A stretch of DNA of 64,000 nucleotides, taken from Actinomycetospora soli (GTDB lineage Bacteria > Actinomycetota > Actinomycetes > Mycobacteriales > Pseudonocardiaceae). Each line of letters opens with the position of its first letter. Within the stretch, counting starts at the first letter, position 1. A model generated the notes under the pieces. It made no database searches and had not been told where the DNA came from. It saw only the letters and a list, made by a program, of their open reading frames with translations. Shown here in pieces: positions 40,482 to 49,238 of this stretch. The stretch spans positions 240,255-304,254 of the forward strand of contig NZ_JAJNDA010000007.1 in the NCBI RefSeq assembly GCF_021026295.1, read 5' to 3'. The position numbers were made by a program, and so were the translations under genes.

Positions 40482-41285
40482 ATGAGCGCGCGTGCGTCGG
40501 AGCTGCCCGGGCCCGCCGAGGCGCTCGCCGACCGGGGGGACGGCCGGAGGCCGGCGGTGTTCCTCGACTACGACGGCGTGCTCACCCCGATCGTCGACCG
40601 GCCCTCCGACGCGATCATGACCGACGAGATGCGCCGGATCGTCTCCGACCTCGCCCACCGCGCGAGCGTCTGCGTCGTCTCCGGCCGCGACCGCGCGGTG
40701 GTGATGGAGCTGATGGGCCTCGACGACCTCGTCGTCGCCGGCAGCCACGGGTTCGACATCCACTCCCCGCGGACCGGCCGCATCACCCACGACGCCTCGA
40801 CCGGCTTCGAGGAGCTCGTCGAGACGGTGACCCGCGAGGTCACCGAGCGCGCCGGAACGATCGAGGGCACCCTCGTGGAGCCCAAGCACGCCTCGGTCGC
40901 CCTCCACTACCGCGGGGTCGACCCGTCCGCCCACGACCGGGTGCAGAGCCTCGTCGACGACGTGCTCGCCGCCCACCCCGACCGGTTGCGCGTGACCCCC
41001 GGCAAGTTCGTCCACGAGATCCAGCCGAAGATCGACTGGAACAAGGGCCGTGCCGTCGAGCACCTGCTCGACGTCCTGGACCTGCGCGGCGCGGACGTGC
41101 TGCCGATCTACGTCGGCGACGACGTCACCGACGAGGACGCCTTCCGTGCCCCGAGCATCGCCGACGGCGGGCTCGGGGTGCTGGTGATCGACCCGGCCGA
41201 GGCCGCCGACCGCGAGACCGCCGCGTCGGCGGTGCTCCCCGACGTCGAGGCGGTCGGCGCCTTCCTCGACGCGCTGGCCCGCTGA
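40482..41285 (+). CDS. otsB: Trehalose-6-phosphate phosphatase
   Basis: 267 residues of the HAD superfamily. Motif I is VFLDYDGVLTPI with the nucleophile at D29 and D31. SVCVVSGRDRAVVMELM is motif II, PKIDWNKGRAVEHLL supplies the motif III lysine, and YVGDDVTDEDAF is motif IV. The HGFDIHSP and EPKHASVALHYRG strings are typical of OtsB caps. It dephosphorylates trehalose-6-phosphate to trehalose in the cytoplasm. No otsA is in the window. The gene is the first of a module whose GH65 and HAD partners follow; in mycobacterial Rv2006 these three domains are one protein. Confidence 0.93.
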   Translation: MSARASELPGPAEALADRGDGRRPAVFLDYDGVLTPIVDRPSDAIMTDEMRRIVSDLAHRASVCVVSGRDRAVVMELMGLDDLVVAGSHGFDIHSPRTGRITHDASTGFEELVETVTREVTERAGTIEGTLVEPKHASVALHYRGVDPSAHDRVQSLVDDVLAAHPDRLRVTPGKFVHEIQPKIDWNKGRAVEHLLDVLDLRGADVLPIYVGDDVTDEDAFRAPSIADGGLGVLVIDPAEAADRETAASAVLPDVEAVGAFLDALAR

Positions 41286-41340
41286 CCACCCCACCCCGCC
41301 GACCCGCCCGAGACGCTGCCGCAGCAGGAGGAGACCGACG

Positions 41341-43848
41341 GTGACCACCGACGAGCCCACCGGGCACGACCCCGACGGCTGGACGCTCACCTGGCGGGGC
41401 ATCGACCCCGAGGAGGAGGGCCTGCGCGAGGCGCTCTCGTCCACCGGGAACGGCTACTTCTGCACCCGCGGGGCGGCGGAGTGGGAGGAGACCGACCCGC
41501 CCAACCACTACGCGGGGACCTACGCCCACGGCGCCTACAACCGGGAGACGACGATCCTCGGCGGGCGGCCGGTGCTCAACGAGGACCTCGTCAACCTGCC
41601 CAACTGGCTCACCCTCATGCTGCGCATCGAGGGCGAGGAGGCCATCACCCTCGACAACGTCGAGGTGCTGGACTACGAGCACTCCTACGACATCCGCACC
41701 GCCCTGGTCACCCGCACGCTGCGCTTCCGCGACCGCAAGGGCCGGGAGACGAGCCTGCGCAGCCGCCGCTTCATGTCGATGGCGCACAGCCACCAGGCGG
41801 CGCTGGAGTGGGTGCTCACCCCGGAGAACTGGTCCGGCCAGATCGGCATCGTCACCGCGATCGACGGCCGGGTCGACAACAACATGGTCGCCCGGTACCG
41901 CGACCTCGAGGGCCGCCACCTCGACCCGGTCAGCCCGCGGACCTTCGGCCCGGAGATCATCGCGCTCAAGGTCCGCACCCGGCAGTCGAACCTCTACATC
42001 TCCGAGGCGGCCCGCACCCGGGTCGCGCGCAGCCGCGGGCGGTCGTGGCAGGCCGTCGAGCCGAAGCGCACGTTGCACCAGATGAACGACTACATCCAGC
42101 AGGTCCTCGAGCTCGAGGCCCACGAGGGCGAGTCGATCAAGGTCGAGAAGCTGGTGTCGTTCTTCACCAGCCACGACAACGCCATCACGGAGACGCTCAC
42201 CGCGGCCGGCCGCCACGTCGAGCGCTACCCCGACTTCGCGGAGGCCTTCGCCGAGCACGAGTCCGCCTGGACCGAGCTCTGGGACGTGTGCGCGATCGAC
42301 CTGCCGTCCGAACCCCGCGTGCAGCTGCTGCTGCGCTTCCACACCGCGCACATCCTGCAGGTCTGCTCGCGGCACACCGCCCGCCACGACGCCGGGGTCC
42401 CGGCCCGCGGGCTCAACGGCGAGGCCTACCGCGGGCACGTGTTCTGGGACGAGCTCTACGTCTACCCGTTCCTCAACTTCCGCCTCCCGGAGATCACCCG
42501 CGGGCTGCTGATGTACCGCTACCGGCGGCTCGCGGAGGCGCGGGCGGCGGCGGCCGAGGCCGGGTACTCGGGCGCGATGTTCCCGTGGCAGTCCGGCTCC
42601 GACGGGACCGAGGAGACGCAGGTCGTCCACCTCAACCCGCTCTCGGGCCAGTGGGACCCCGACCACTCGCACAACCAGCGGCACGTCAACGCGGCGATCT
42701 TCTACAACGTCTGGCAGTACTACCAGGCCACCGACGACCTCGAGTTCCTGCGCGACTACGGCGCCGAGCTGATGCTCGAGATCGCGCGCTTCTGGGCCTC
42801 GATCGCGCACAAGAACCCGCAGACCGGGCGCTACGAGATCCACGGCGTCATGGGCCCCGACGAGTTCCACGAGGGCTACCCGGGTGCCGACACCGGCGGG
42901 CTGCGCAACAACGCCTACACCAACGTCATGGTGGCGTGGATCTGCTCGACCGCCCCGAAGGTGCTCGACCTGCTCACCGCCAGCCGCCGCCGCGCCCTGC
43001 GCAGCCGCCTCGGCATCACCGACGCCGAGATCGCGCGCTGGGAGGAGATGACGCGGCTGATGTACGTCCCGACGCACGACGTCGGCGACGGCCACCGCGT
43101 GATCAGCCAGTTCGAGGGCTACGAGGCCCTCGAGGAGCTGGACTGGGAGGGCTACCGGGCCAAGCACACCAACATCCAGCGGATGGACCGCATCCTCAAG
43201 GCCGAGGGCGACGACCCGGACCGCTACAAGGTCGCCAAGCAGGCCGACACGGTGATGCTGTTCTTCCTCTTCTCCTCCGTCGAGCTGCGCGAGGTGCTCG
43301 ACCGGCTCGGCTACGGCGAGATCGCCGACGACCCGGACTTCGCCCGCCGCGCGATCGACTACTACGACCACCGCACCTCGCACGGCTCGACGCTGTCGCT
43401 GGTGGCGCACGCGGCGGTCCTCGCGGGCATCGACCCGTCGTCGTCCTGGGACCGCTTCCTGGTGGCGCTCGAGTCCGACGTCGGCGACGTGCAGGGCGGC
43501 ACCACCAAGGAGGGCATCCACATGGGTGTCATGTCGGGCACGCTCGACCTCCTGCAGCGCGCGTACGTCGGGTGCGACGTGCGCGACGGCGTCCTGCAGT
43601 TCGCGCCGCGGGTGACCAGCCGGCTCGACGGGCTGCGCTACTCCATGGTCTTCCAGGGCACCTCGCTGCAGGTCTCGGTGACCGGCGGCGAGCTCGTGGT
43701 CGAGGTCGCCACGGAGGGCTTCTCGCACCCGATCAAGGTCGACCTCGGCGGCGAGGTCCGCGAGATGAAGGCGGGCGACCGGGCCGCGGTCCGCCTCGTC
43801 GACGACCCGTCGCAGATCCCCGGTCCCACCGAGCTCGAGCACGTCTGA
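41341..43848 (+). CDS. Glycoside hydrolase family 65 protein (probable trehalose or related disaccharide phosphorylase)
   Basis: 835 residues, normal for GH65. An N-terminal beta-sandwich (about 1-300) leads to the (alpha/alpha)6 barrel with GHVFWDELYVYPFLNFRLPE, in which WDE is at 369-371. The catalytic acid is E508 in GVMGPDEFHEGYPG. The phosphate-binding loop HGSTLS at about 681-686 favours a phosphorylase over a hydrolase. It would split a disaccharide with phosphate to glucose and beta-glucose-1-phosphate. The neighbouring otsB and beta-phosphoglucomutase-like genes suggest trehalose as substrate. Kojibiose or maltose remains possible. GTG 41341 has AGGAGGAGAC just upstream. Confidence 0.88.
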   Translation: MTTDEPTGHDPDGWTLTWRGIDPEEEGLREALSSTGNGYFCTRGAAEWEETDPPNHYAGTYAHGAYNRETTILGGRPVLNEDLVNLPNWLTLMLRIEGEEAITLDNVEVLDYEHSYDIRTALVTRTLRFRDRKGRETSLRSRRFMSMAHSHQAALEWVLTPENWSGQIGIVTAIDGRVDNNMVARYRDLEGRHLDPVSPRTFGPEIIALKVRTRQSNLYISEAARTRVARSRGRSWQAVEPKRTLHQMNDYIQQVLELEAHEGESIKVEKLVSFFTSHDNAITETLTAAGRHVERYPDFAEAFAEHESAWTELWDVCAIDLPSEPRVQLLLRFHTAHILQVCSRHTARHDAGVPARGLNGEAYRGHVFWDELYVYPFLNFRLPEITRGLLMYRYRRLAEARAAAAEAGYSGAMFPWQSGSDGTEETQVVHLNPLSGQWDPDHSHNQRHVNAAIFYNVWQYYQATDDLEFLRDYGAELMLEIARFWASIAHKNPQTGRYEIHGVMGPDEFHEGYPGADTGGLRNNAYTNVMVAWICSTAPKVLDLLTASRRRALRSRLGITDAEIARWEEMTRLMYVPTHDVGDGHRVISQFEGYEALEELDWEGYRAKHTNIQRMDRILKAEGDDPDRYKVAKQADTVMLFFLFSSVELREVLDRLGYGEIADDPDFARRAIDYYDHRTSHGSTLSLVAHAAVLAGIDPSSSWDRFLVALESDVGDVQGGTTKEGIHMGVMSGTLDLLQRAYVGCDVRDGVLQFAPRVTSRLDGLRYSMVFQGTSLQVSVTGGELVVEVATEGFSHPIKVDLGGEVREMKAGDRAAVRLVDDPSQIPGPTELEHV

Positions 43849-43859
43849 GAGGAATGATC

Positions 43860-44615
43860 GTGACTGCATCCGGTGCTTTTCGAGGCGGCATCTTCGACGT
43901 CGACGGCGTCCTCGTCGACTCGCCGCACGAGCAGGCCTGGCGGGAGTCCCTGCAGGAGCTCATGGAGGGCCCCTGGTCGGACATCCGCGACCGGACGTCC
44001 TGGACCCCGGAGGCCTTCACCTCGGAGGTCTACCACCAGCGCATGTCGGGGAAGCCGCGGAAGGCGGGAGCCACCGCGGCCCTCGAGTACTTCGGGGTGC
44101 CCGACGTCGAGGCCCGCGTCGCCGAGTACGGCGAGTACAAGCAGGACATGATCATCCGGCTGATCAAGGAGGGCCGGTTCTCGGCCTACGACGACGCGGT
44201 GCGGTTCGTCATCGCGGTGAAGAACGCGGGCATCCCGATCGCCGCGGCCTCGTCGTCGAAGAACGCGAAGCTGTTCCTGGAGAAGATCGACCTCGCGAAC
44301 TACGGCGGCTCCGGGAACCTGCACGAGGTCTTCGACGTCGACGTGTCCGGCCGCGACTTCGCCCAGGGCAAGCCGCACCCGGAGATCTTCCTGACGGCGG
44401 CGGAGGAGCTCGGTGTCGAGCCCGGGGACGCCTTCGTCTGCGAGGACGCCACCAACGGCATCCAGGCGGCCAAGGCCGGGAAGTTCGCCGCGATCGGGGT
44501 CGCCCGGGCGGACGACTCCGACGCGCTCGCGGGCGAGGGAGCCGACATCGTGGTCACCGACATGTCCACCATCGACGTCGACAAGCTGGCGTCCCACGAG
44601 CTGTCGACGAAGTAG
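43860..44615 (+). CDS. HAD hydrolase, beta-phosphoglucomutase-like
   Basis: 251 residues. Motif I is FDVDGVLVDSPHEQAW with D13 and D15 and the conserved Gly-Val-Leu of beta-PGM. The helical cap (about 20-95) includes YHQRMSGKPRKAGATAALEYFG. Motif II is IPIAAASSSKNAKLFL, GKPHPEIFLTAAEELG supplies the lysine, and VCEDATNGIQAAKAG gives the motif IV acids. It should convert beta-glucose-1-phosphate to glucose-6-phosphate, the logical next step after a GH65 phosphorylase. GTG 43860 has GAGAGG 7 bases upstream; ATG 43854 has no usable spacing. It begins 11 bases after the GH65 stop. Confidence 0.9.
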   Translation: MTASGAFRGGIFDVDGVLVDSPHEQAWRESLQELMEGPWSDIRDRTSWTPEAFTSEVYHQRMSGKPRKAGATAALEYFGVPDVEARVAEYGEYKQDMIIRLIKEGRFSAYDDAVRFVIAVKNAGIPIAAASSSKNAKLFLEKIDLANYGGSGNLHEVFDVDVSGRDFAQGKPHPEIFLTAAEELGVEPGDAFVCEDATNGIQAAKAGKFAAIGVARADDSDALAGEGADIVVTDMSTIDVDKLASHELSTK

Positions 44616-44622
44616 GTGGGTC

Positions 44623-45660
44623 ATGACGGGAGACGCGGCGGAGCGGGGCTCGCCCCCGCCCGCTAGCCCGGGGGACGTCCCCGACGACGGGCTCACCGTC
44701 GGTGTGGACGTCGGCGGCACGAAGATCGCGGCCGGCGTGGTCGACGGGAAGGGCACGCTGCTCGCCCACACCCGGCGCGAGACGCCCGCCCAGTCCACCG
44801 AGGGCGTGCTGTCCGGGATCGCCGACGCGGTCCGGGAGCTCGCGGCCACGCACGAGGTGCACGCGGTCGGCATCGGCGCGGCGGGCTTCGTCGACGCGAA
44901 CCGCTCCACGGTGATGTTCGCGCCGAACCTCGCCTGGCGCGACGAGGACCTCCGCTCGAAGCTCTCGGCCGAGCTCGGCCTGCCCGTCGTCGTCGAGAAC
45001 GACGCGAACGTGGTGGCCTGGTCGGAGTCGCGCTTCGGCGCCGGCCGCGACCACGACGACCTCGTCGCCATCACCATCGGCACCGGCGTCGGCGGCGGGA
45101 TCGTCGTCGGCGGGCGGCTGCTGCGCGGGGGCTTCGGGGTGGCCGCGGAGATCGGCCACATCACGATGGTCCCCTACGGCCGGCGCTGCGGGTGCGGCCT
45201 GCAGGGCTGCTGGGAGCAGTACGGCTCGGGGCGCGCCCTCGTGACCGAGGCCCGCGAGATCGCCCGGCACTCGCCGGCGTTCGCGGCCGGCCTGCTCGAC
45301 CGTGCGGGCGGCGACCCGGACGACATCACCGGGGAGATGGTCACCGAACTCGCCCAGCGCGGCGACGTCGGCGCCCTGCACTGCTTCGACGAGATCGGTC
45401 GCTGGATCGGGCTGGGCTGCGCCCAGCTCGCGGCGGTGCTCGACCCGTCGTTGTTCGTCATCGGTGGCGGGGTGTCCGAGGCGGGGGAGGTGCTGCGGAG
45501 CCGCGTGGAAGCCACCTTCCGCGGGCACCTCACCGGCCGCGGCCACCGTCCGGTGGCGGAGGTACGCCTGGCCGAGCTCGGCTGGGAGGCGGGCATGGTC
45601 GGCGCGGCCGACCTGGCACGGACACATCCCGACACCGCTGTCACGAGAGGGACGTCATGA
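44623..45660 (+). CDS. ROK-family glucokinase
   Basis: 345 residues without a DNA-binding domain. The ATP-phosphate motif is VGVDVGGTKIAAGVVD (about 26-41). VVVENDANVVAWSESRFG carries the catalytic aspartate of the END motif. AITIGTGVGGGIVVGG is the second phosphate loop. GFGVAAEIGHITM supplies the sugar-binding EIGH, and CGCGLQGCWEQYGSG the zinc CxCGxxGCxE motif. All enzyme residues are present, unlike in the ROK regulator upstream. It would phosphorylate the free glucose released by the GH65 enzyme. Its stop overlaps the transporter ATG. Confidence 0.92.
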   Translation: MTGDAAERGSPPPASPGDVPDDGLTVGVDVGGTKIAAGVVDGKGTLLAHTRRETPAQSTEGVLSGIADAVRELAATHEVHAVGIGAAGFVDANRSTVMFAPNLAWRDEDLRSKLSAELGLPVVVENDANVVAWSESRFGAGRDHDDLVAITIGTGVGGGIVVGGRLLRGGFGVAAEIGHITMVPYGRRCGCGLQGCWEQYGSGRALVTEAREIARHSPAFAAGLLDRAGGDPDDITGEMVTELAQRGDVGALHCFDEIGRWIGLGCAQLAAVLDPSLFVIGGGVSEAGEVLRSRVEATFRGHLTGRGHRPVAEVRLAELGWEAGMVGAADLARTHPDTAVTRGTS

Positions 45661-47120
45661 CCACTGATTCGCCGGCGGGCCCGGGGGGCTCGTCGGTCTC
45701 CGGCACCCCGCCGAAGACGACGACGAAGGCCGTCCTGGTCTCCATCGTCGCCGCTGTCGGCGGCTTCCTGTTCGGCTTCGACTCCAGCGTCATCAACGGT
45801 GCCGTCGACGCGCTGAACAACCAGTTCGGCCTCACGAACTCCCCGCTGCTCGCGGGCTTCACGGTCGCCTGCGCCCTGCTCGGCTCCGCGGTCGGCGCGT
45901 GGTTCGCCGGACCCGTCGCCGACCGCTACGGCCGGGTGCGCGTCATGCTCATCGCCGCGGCGATGTTCGCCATCAGCTCGATCGGGTCCGGTCTCGCCTT
46001 CGCGGTCTGGGACCTGATCATCTGGCGCATCATCGCCGGGATCGGCATCGGCATCGCGTCGGTCATCGCGCCCGCCTACATCGCCGAGATCGCCCCCGCG
46101 CACATCCGCGGCCGGCTGGGCTCGCTGCAGCAGATGGCGATCGTGCTCGGCATCTTCGTCGCACTGCTCTCCGACGCCCTGCTCGCGGGCGTCGCCGGCG
46201 GGGCCGCGAACGAGTTCTGGATCGGGCTCGAGGCGTGGCGCTGGATGTTCCTGGTCGGCGTCATCCCGTCGGTCATCTACGCCGTGCTCGCCCTGCGGAT
46301 CCCCGAGTCGCCGCGCTACCTCGTCGCGAAGGGGGACCTGGAGAAGGCCGGCCAGGTGCTCCACTCCGTGGAGGGCTCGCGGTCGATGGAGTCGGTCCAG
46401 CACAAGATCACCGAGATCGCCGAGTCGCTGCGCCGGGACGTGAAGCCGTCGCTGCGCGACCTCACCGGTCAGCGCTTCGGGCTCAAGCCCATCGTCTGGG
46501 TCGGCATCCTGCTGTCGGTGTTCCAGCAGTTCGTCGGCATCAACGTGATCTTCTACTACTCGACGACGCTATGGCAGGCCGTCGGGTTCTCGGAGTCCGA
46601 CTCGTTCACCGCCTCGGTGATCAACGGTCTGATCAACGTGCTGTCGACCATCGTCGCGATCCTCATCGTCGACAAGGTCGGGCGGCGGCCGATGCTGCTG
46701 GCCGGCTCGATCGGCATGACGATCACGCTGGGCGTCATGGCGGTCGCGTTCTCGCAGGCGGTCCCGACCGTCAGCGAGAGCGGTGAGGCGACCGTCGGCC
46801 TGACCGGCGCCTGGGGCCCGATCGCCCTGGTGGCGGCGAACCTGTTCGTCGTCTCGTTCGCGATCACGTGGGGCCCGGTGGTCTGGGTGCTGCTCGGCGA
46901 GATGTTCCCGAACTACCTGCGGGCCGCCGCCCTCGCCGTCGCGGCCGCCGCGCAGTGGCTCGCGAACTTCCTCATCACCGTGACGTTCCAGTCGCTGGCG
47001 GACGTGAGCCTCACGCTCGCCTACGGGCTCTACACGCTCTTCGCGCTGCTCAGCTTCGTCTTCGTCTACAAGGCCGTGGCGGAGACGAAGGGCAAGGAGC
47101 TCGAGGAGATGGTGGCCTAG
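45657..47120 (+). CDS. MFS sugar porter
   Basis: 487 residues with 12 membrane helices. Sugar-porter signatures are all visible: GFLFGFDSSVINGA in helix 1, ADRYGRVRVM in loop 2-3, RIIAGIGIGIASVIAPAYIAEIAP in parts, PESPRYLVAKG after helix 6, QQFVGINVIFYYST in helix 7, DKVGRRPML in loop 8-9 and AETKGKELEE at the end. It imports a hexose or disaccharide by proton symport or facilitated diffusion. Position after the glucokinase suggests glucose or trehalose. It is the last gene of the module, translationally coupled to the kinase. Confidence 0.92.
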   Translation: MTTDSPAGPGGSSVSGTPPKTTTKAVLVSIVAAVGGFLFGFDSSVINGAVDALNNQFGLTNSPLLAGFTVACALLGSAVGAWFAGPVADRYGRVRVMLIAAAMFAISSIGSGLAFAVWDLIIWRIIAGIGIGIASVIAPAYIAEIAPAHIRGRLGSLQQMAIVLGIFVALLSDALLAGVAGGAANEFWIGLEAWRWMFLVGVIPSVIYAVLALRIPESPRYLVAKGDLEKAGQVLHSVEGSRSMESVQHKITEIAESLRRDVKPSLRDLTGQRFGLKPIVWVGILLSVFQQFVGINVIFYYSTTLWQAVGFSESDSFTASVINGLINVLSTIVAILIVDKVGRRPMLLAGSIGMTITLGVMAVAFSQAVPTVSESGEATVGLTGAWGPIALVAANLFVVSFAITWGPVVWVLLGEMFPNYLRAAALAVAAAAQWLANFLITVTFQSLADVSLTLAYGLYTLFALLSFVFVYKAVAETKGKELEEMVA

Positions 47121-47131
47121 CCCGGCTCCGT

Positions 47132-47176
47132 CCCGTGAGCACGTCCCGTGGCACCGCCACGGGACGTCCTCACGGG
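47132..47176. terminator. Long GC-rich hairpin ending the trehalose module
   Basis: CCCGTGAG-C-ACGTCCCGTGGC, loop ACC, then the exact complement back to CTCACGGG: about 20 paired bases with one C-C mismatch. It lies between the sugar porter and the convergent alcohol dehydrogenase gene and is the strongest hairpin seen in the window. There is no T-run. Confidence 0.8.
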
Positions 47177-47188
47177 GCCGCAGGCCAC

Positions 47189-48232
47189 CTACAGGTCGAT
47201 CAGCACCTTCATCCGTGCGCCCCGGCGCAGCTCCTCGTAGACCCGGAGCAGGTCGTCGAGGGGCGCGTGGTCGACCCACCCCTCGGGGCTGATCTCCCCG
47301 CGGGCCATGGAGTCGATCACCGCGCGGTAGTCGTCGTCGGTGTAGGTCAGCGAGGCGACGATCTGCGCCTCGCCGAGCAGCAGGGCCGTCGGGTTGAGCT
47401 CCATGGCCTGCTCGTGGATGCCCACGACGAGGATCTTCCCCTGCGGTGCGAGCGCCCCGATCCCGGTGAGGATGGCGGCGCCCACGCCGGCGGCGTCGAA
47501 CACCACGTGCGCGCCGAGCCCGTCGGTCGCCTCCGCGGCGGCGGTGGCCACCTCGGTCTCCGTCGGGTCGATCACCCGGCTCGCACCGAGCGTCGTCAGG
47601 ATGTCCCGGCGGGCCGCGGATGGGTCGCTCGCGATGATTTTCTCCACCCCCCGGGCGCGGAGCGCGAAGAACAGCCCGACGCCGATCGGGCCGAGCCCGG
47701 CGATCACGGCGCACTGCCCCGGCTCGATGCCCGACACCTCGACCGCGTGGTACGAGACGGCCATTGGCTCGACGAGCGCACCCATCTCGAGCGAGACGCC
47801 CTCGGGCAGCGCGAACACCATGCTCTCGGGCAGCACGGTGAACTCCGAGAGCCCGCCCCCGTGCCCGGACAGCCCGTGGAACGCGAGCACCCGGCAGGTG
47901 TTCGGCGACCCCGCCCGGCACGACGGGCACTCCCCGCACGTGATCGTGGGCCGGGCCGCGACCCGGTCGCCCTCGGCCACCCGCGTCACGCCGGAGCCGA
48001 CCGCGACCACCGTGCCGGAGAACTCGTGCCCCAGGACGACCGGCGCGCTCACCCCGGTCTGCGGGTGCGGCTCGACCGGCACGAACGTCTCCGCGGAGAA
48101 GTACTCGTGCAGGTCGGAGCCGCAGACGCCGTTGTGCGCGACGCGCAGCTTCACCTGCCCGGGTCCGGGCTCCGGTTCGTCCAGCTCGGAGATCCGGACG
48201 TCGTGGGGACGGTGGTAGACGGCGGCGCGCAT
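47189..48232 (-). CDS. Zinc alcohol dehydrogenase, 2,3-butanediol dehydrogenase-like
   Basis: 347 residues of the medium-chain dehydrogenase family. The catalytic zinc ligands are C37 in GVCGSDLHEYF and the GHE motif in VVLGHEFSGTVV. A structural-zinc cysteine set is seen in TCGECPSCRAGSPNTC. The NAD motif is VIAGLGPIGVGLFFALRARG (about 165-184). HEYFSAETF and the insert HPQTGVSAPVVLGHE are typical of (R,R)-butanediol dehydrogenases. It would interconvert acetoin and 2,3-butanediol or act on a similar diol. ATG 48232 follows the SDR gene by 37 bases, so both are likely co-transcribed. Confidence 0.86.
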   Translation of the reverse strand: MRAAVYHRPHDVRISELDEPEPGPGQVKLRVAHNGVCGSDLHEYFSAETFVPVEPHPQTGVSAPVVLGHEFSGTVVAVGSGVTRVAEGDRVAARPTITCGECPSCRAGSPNTCRVLAFHGLSGHGGGLSEFTVLPESMVFALPEGVSLEMGALVEPMAVSYHAVEVSGIEPGQCAVIAGLGPIGVGLFFALRARGVEKIIASDPSAARRDILTTLGASRVIDPTETEVATAAAEATDGLGAHVVFDAAGVGAAILTGIGALAPQGKILVVGIHEQAMELNPTALLLGEAQIVASLTYTDDDYRAVIDSMARGEISPEGWVDHAPLDDLLRVYEELRRGARMKVLIDL

Positions 48233-48269
48233 CGGTGCGTTCCTTCCTGACGACGGGTGGGTGGATGGG

Positions 48270-49028
48270 TCAGCCGCTCATGCCGCCGTCGATGGCGAAC
48301 GTCGTGCTGGTGACCATCGAGCTGGCGTCCGAGGCGAGGTAGAGGGCCGCCTGCGCGATCTCGTCCACCGTCGTGTGCCGGCCGAGCGGGATCATCGCGT
48401 CGAAGTCGCGGGCGGCGTCGGCCTGCGACTTGCCGGTCGCGGTCATCTCGATGTCGTCCTGGAACGGCGTCGAGGTCGGCCCGGGGTGCAGGGTGTTGAC
48501 GCGGATGCGCCGGCCCGCGACCTCCTTGGCGGCCGAGCGCATGAGGCCCACCTGGCCGTGCTTGGCGGCGACGTAGGCGGAGAGGTCACCGAACCCGACG
48601 AGCCCGACCACGCTCGAGGTGATGATGACGCTGCCGCCGTCGTTCATCCGGGGCAGCGTGTGCTTGAGGACGTGGAACGCCCCGCCGATGTGCACGGCGA
48701 GGGTGCGCGCGAACACGTCCTCCGGGTAGTCCGGGATCGTCGCGACCGCGCCGGAGATGCCCGCGTTGGAGAACACCACGTCCAGCGGGCCGAAGCGATC
48801 GACCCCCGCGGTCACCGCGGCGGCGACGGCGGCGGAGTCGGTCACGTCGGCGACGACGGCCAACGCGTGCTCCGACCCGATCTCCTTCTCGGCGGCCTCC
48901 AGCGCGGCCCGGTCGATGCCGACGAGGACGACCTTCGCGCCCTCGCGCACGAAGAGCTTCGCCGAGGCGAGCCCGATCCCGCTCTCGCCGCCGGTGATCA
49001 GGGCGACCTTGTCCTGGAGCTGCGTCAT
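48270..49028 (-). CDS. Short-chain dehydrogenase/reductase
   Basis: 252 residues of the classical SDR type. VALITGGESGIGLASAKLF (about 8-26) is the coenzyme motif, VFSNAGISG (about 85-93) the NAG motif, and the catalytic triad is seen as SVIITSS (Ser) and YVAAKHGQ (Tyr/Lys, about 152-159). The C-terminus DASSMVTSTTFAIDGGMSG is standard. Paired with a butanediol dehydrogenase-like gene it may be an acetoin/diacetyl reductase, but many other substrates are possible. The 210-base gap to the divergent E1-alpha gene holds both promoters, including a GTTCGAAC palindrome near 49091. Confidence 0.87.
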   Translation of the reverse strand: MTQLQDKVALITGGESGIGLASAKLFVREGAKVVLVGIDRAALEAAEKEIGSEHALAVVADVTDSAAVAAAVTAGVDRFGPLDVVFSNAGISGAVATIPDYPEDVFARTLAVHIGGAFHVLKHTLPRMNDGGSVIITSSVVGLVGFGDLSAYVAAKHGQVGLMRSAAKEVAGRRIRVNTLHPGPTSTPFQDDIEMTATGKSQADAARDFDAMIPLGRHTTVDEIAQAALYLASDASSMVTSTTFAIDGGMSG

Positions 49029-49238
49029 GGGAGCAGTGGTAGGGGATCGGTCCGTCGGTGAGCAAGGCCACACTGCCCGACCGGTCAGGGCGTTCGAACG
49101 ATCATCCGGTCATGACGGCGTTCTACTGGACATGAGCGCAGGAGGGGCGCATGCTGATGCACACATGGCCAGTCCGACTCCCGGAGACCCCGGGTGTCGG
49201 ACGGTGTCGAGGCACCGCGACCCGGTGGAGAGACCGCG

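Noticed and set aside
41481..43860. Long plus-strand frame through the GH65 gene that later runs into the HAD gene
   Set aside because: Only the last 251 codons (from 43860) form a recognisable protein. The upstream part is the shadow of GH65 in another frame.
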